Shown one piece after another: positions 13,650 to 15,216 of a DNA stretch of 15,216 nt. This stretch comes from Thermoanaerobaculales bacterium (lineage in GTDB: Bacteria > Acidobacteriota > Thermoanaerobaculia > Thermoanaerobaculales > Sulfomarinibacteraceae), in NCBI GenBank assembly GCA_029938595.1, contig JAOZUP010000043.1, forward strand, positions 1 through 15,216. Reading direction: 5' to 3'. The notes below the pieces were generated by a model. The model was not told the DNA's origin, searched no databases, and saw only the letters and a list, made by a program, of their open reading frames with translations. Both the position numbers and the translations under genes were made by a program. Each line of letters starts with the position of its first letter. The first letter of the stretch is position 1.

Positions 13650-14834
13650 TCAGACCTGCTCCCCCCCCTCGATCAGGGCTCTCACGATCTCCTCCGGTGG
13701 AATGATCTCGCCACCGATCCTCGACACCCGTTCGACCGTCGCCTCTCCCTCGAGGGCCTCCCGAACCACGTGGCAGATCTGTCCCAGGTTCAACTCGGGT
13801 ACGATGATGCGATCGAGTCCGTTCGCGAAATCCCGCACCGCCCGCTCGGGGAATGGGTACACCGATATCAGCCGCAGGTGATTGATCTTCCGACCTTCAG
13901 CACGGGCAATCCGCACCGCTCCTGCGGCCGACCGCGCCGAGATCCCGTACGACACGATCCCGACCTTGGCGCCCTCTTCGCTGTCGACCTCGACCCGCGT
14001 CAGCCGCTCCGTGTCGTCTCGGATCTTGTCCACCAACCGCCTCACAAGCCGCGTGTGCTGCTCGGCGTCGTCGGTCGCCGGTAGCCCGCGCTCGTCGTGG
14101 GTGAGACCGGTCACGTAGGTGTGAAAGCCGGTGCCGAAGCTCGCCATCTCGGGGACCGAGCCCGGCGCCGCGCGGAACGGAACGTACGCCCCCGGCTTAT
14201 TCGTCGGCGGGCATCTCTCTACCAGCTCGATCTCGTCCTCGGCGGGCAGGACGATCTTCTCGCGCATGTGGCCGACCTCGCCGTCGGTCATGACCAGGAC
14301 CGGGTTCCGGTACTCCTCGGCGAGGTTGAAGGCGAGCCGGGTCAGGTCGACGCACTCCTGGACCGAGGCCGGCGCCAGGGCGATGATCTCGTGATCGCCG
14401 TGGGTCCCCCACCGTGCCTGCAGCATGTCGCCCTGGGCGGGCTCCGTGGGCTGACCCGTGGACGGCCCCGATCGCTGCACGTTGATGATCACGCACGGCG
14501 TTTCGGTCATGCAGGCGTAGCCGATCCCCTCCTGCATCAGTGAGAACCCCGGGCCGCTGGTGGCGGTGAAGGCGCGGCTGCCGGCCCAGGCCGCACCGAT
14601 CACCGCCGACAGCGAAGCAATCTCGTCCTCCATCTGCATCACCGCACAGCCCAGCCGCGGCAACAGGACGGCCATCGTCTCCGCCACCTCGGTGGCCGGA
14701 GTGATGGGGTAACCGGCGAAGAAGTCGCAGCCGCCGAGGATCGCGCCGTAGGCACACGCCACATCTCCCTGCGCAAACTGCTCCCGCGATCCCAGAACCT
14801 CCATCACGCGGCGGTAATCGAGCTCACGAGCCAT
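13650..14834 (-). CDS. 2-oxoacid:ferredoxin oxidoreductase, alpha subunit (KorA-like)
   Basis: The alpha subunit supplies the pyrimidine-binding half of the thiamine site and part of the substrate pocket. With the start chosen here it has 394 residues. Motifs in order are GYPITPATE (about 41-49), QMEDEIAS (67-74), TATSGPG (90-96) and RSGPSTGQPT (121-130), all typical of Kor/Por alpha chains. A C-terminal transketolase-like domain contains VPELNLGQ. I chose ATG 14834-14832 because AAGGTGG (14846-14840) stands 5 nt upstream. The alternative ATG at 14849 adds five residues but has no Shine-Dalgarno. Either start overlaps the gamma gene end (14824), by 11 or 26 nt, so coupled translation is likely. 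An eight-G tract lies in its last codons (13661-13668). Confidence 0.93.
   Translation of the reverse strand: MARELDYRRVMEVLGSREQFAQGDVACAYGAILGGCDFFAGYPITPATEVAETMAVLLPRLGCAVMQMEDEIASLSAVIGAAWAGSRAFTATSGPGFSLMQEGIGYACMTETPCVIINVQRSGPSTGQPTEPAQGDMLQARWGTHGDHEIIALAPASVQECVDLTRLAFNLAEEYRNPVLVMTDGEVGHMREKIVLPAEDEIELVERCPPTNKPGAYVPFRAAPGSVPEMASFGTGFHTYVTGLTHDERGLPATDDAEQHTRLVRRLVDKIRDDTERLTRVEVDSEEGAKVGIVSYGISARSAAGAVRIARAEGRKINHLRLISVYPFPERAVRDFANGLDRIIVPELNLGQICHVVREALEGEATVERVSRIGGEIIPPEEIVRALIEGGEQV
13661..13668 (-). repeat. Eight-G homopolymer before the beta-subunit start
   Basis: Eight consecutive G residues on the coding strand span the last codons of the alpha gene and end 11 nt before the beta GTG. 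The 3' part of the tract plus the next AG (GGGGAG at 13664-13659, spaced 9 nt) is the best available Shine-Dalgarno for beta, so the tract seems to serve both as coding sequence and as ribosome binding site. Confidence 0.5.
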
Positions 14835-15216
14835 TGTTTCCACCTTCATTGCTCAGCCACAGGTCACGTCCGGCTCTGACCGCCAGCCGGTTCAGGTCTT
14901 CAGTCCCGGCCGGGATATTGGCCAGGACCGTGCTTTCGAGCACATCGTGCGGGACGACGTCGATGAGGGCGCCAAGGTAGCCGACCATGACGATGTTGGC
15001 GACGATCTTGCGACCGACCTCCTCCGCCGTCGTGGTGAAGGGAACCGAGGTCACGCCCTCGGCCTTGACCAGGGCCTGGTCGACCAGGACGATGCCGTCA
15101 TCAGCCACATCCTGTCCGAAGCGGTCGTAGCCTGCCTGCGACAGCGCGACGACCACGTCGGGCCGCGACACCCTCGGGTAGTCGATGGGCTCCGAGGAGA
15201 TGACGACCTCGGCGCG
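14824..15216 (-). CDS. 2-oxoacid:ferredoxin oxidoreductase, gamma subunit (partial, N-terminus beyond right edge)
   Basis: The reading frame is open to the right edge; 130 residues are visible, beginning RAEVVISSEPIDYPRVSRPD, which is internal to the usual gamma domain. The GTG at 15171 is therefore not the real start. SEPIDYPRVSRPDVVVALS and the later VANIVMVGYLGAL are characteristic of Kor/Por gamma chains, which carry part of the CoA-binding and inter-subunit surface. The full chain is normally about 180 residues, so roughly 50 are missing. Its stop (14826-14824) overlaps the start of the alpha gene. The small ferredoxin (delta) subunit seen in many such operons is not in the window and may lie upstream. 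Confidence 0.92.
   Translation of the reverse strand, partial: RAEVVISSEPIDYPRVSRPDVVVALSQAGYDRFGQDVADDGIVLVDQALVKAEGVTSVPFTTTAEEVGRKIVANIVMVGYLGALIDVVPHDVLESTVLANIPAGTEDLNRLAVRAGRDLWLSNEGGNNGS

Noticed and set aside
14824..15171. Complete 115-residue gene starting at GTG 15171
   Set aside because: The frame stays open to the window edge, and the 15 codons upstream (RAEVVISSEPIDYPR) match the conserved interior of Kor/Por gamma chains, so the gene is longer and cut by the edge.

Overview
The window is about 62-65% GC by eye and densely coded, with mostly very short gaps. Two very similar Ser/Thr kinases of the form kinase + TolB-like domain + TPR, a ferredoxin-linked 2-oxoacid oxidoreductase, a thiolase/DUF35 pair and an EttA-type ABC-F protein together suggest an Acidobacteriota-like bacterium, perhaps Thermoanaerobaculia. 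This placement is inferred from gene content only; no rRNA or tRNA gene is present to confirm it.

Layout from left to right. (1) 1-3759, minus strand: two tandem paralogous Ser/Thr kinases. The upstream copy (1375-3759) is complete and membrane-anchored. The downstream copy (1-1372, cut by the left edge) starts 2 nt after its partner's stop and lacks exactly the 40-codon block that carries the transmembrane helix. (2) 3862-5721, plus strand: a full-length SppA (67K type) signal peptide peptidase, divergent from the kinases across a 102-bp gap. (3) 5722-7323 and 7370-9055, minus strand: a COG2509 FAD-dependent dehydrogenase and EttA. The dehydrogenase stop directly abuts the sppA stop. (4) 9307-15216, minus strand: an acyl-CoA/2-oxoacid gene cluster. 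In transcription order it contains a 2-oxoacid:ferredoxin oxidoreductase gamma subunit (cut by the right edge), alpha subunit and beta subunit, an alpha/beta hydrolase, a FabG/PhaB-like reductase, a thiolase-like protein and a DUF35 zinc-ribbon/OB protein.

The genes of region 4 could act together. The oxidoreductase makes an acyl-CoA from a 2-oxoacid (or the reverse), the thiolase-like enzyme with its DUF35 partner handles a beta-ketoacyl-CoA, the SDR reduces the keto group, and the hydrolase may cleave an ester or thioester. The start/stop overlaps within gamma-alpha-beta-hydrolase and within thiolase-DUF35 are direct evidence for two translationally coupled blocks. A single pathway spanning all of them is inference.

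The non-coding structure is most striking in region 4. The gap before the SDR holds a seven-unit heptad array built on the self-complementary core AACGTT. The gap after it holds octamer arrays in inverted orientation (GGTTAGGA against CTAACTTC/CTAACTCC) around an adjacent pair of 14-mers. I found no defence system, CRISPR array, insertion sequence, prophage or RNA gene, and nothing I could defend as a wholly new system. The best leads are the transmembrane loss in the kinase pair, the two repeat arrays around the SDR, and the composition of the acyl-CoA cluster.
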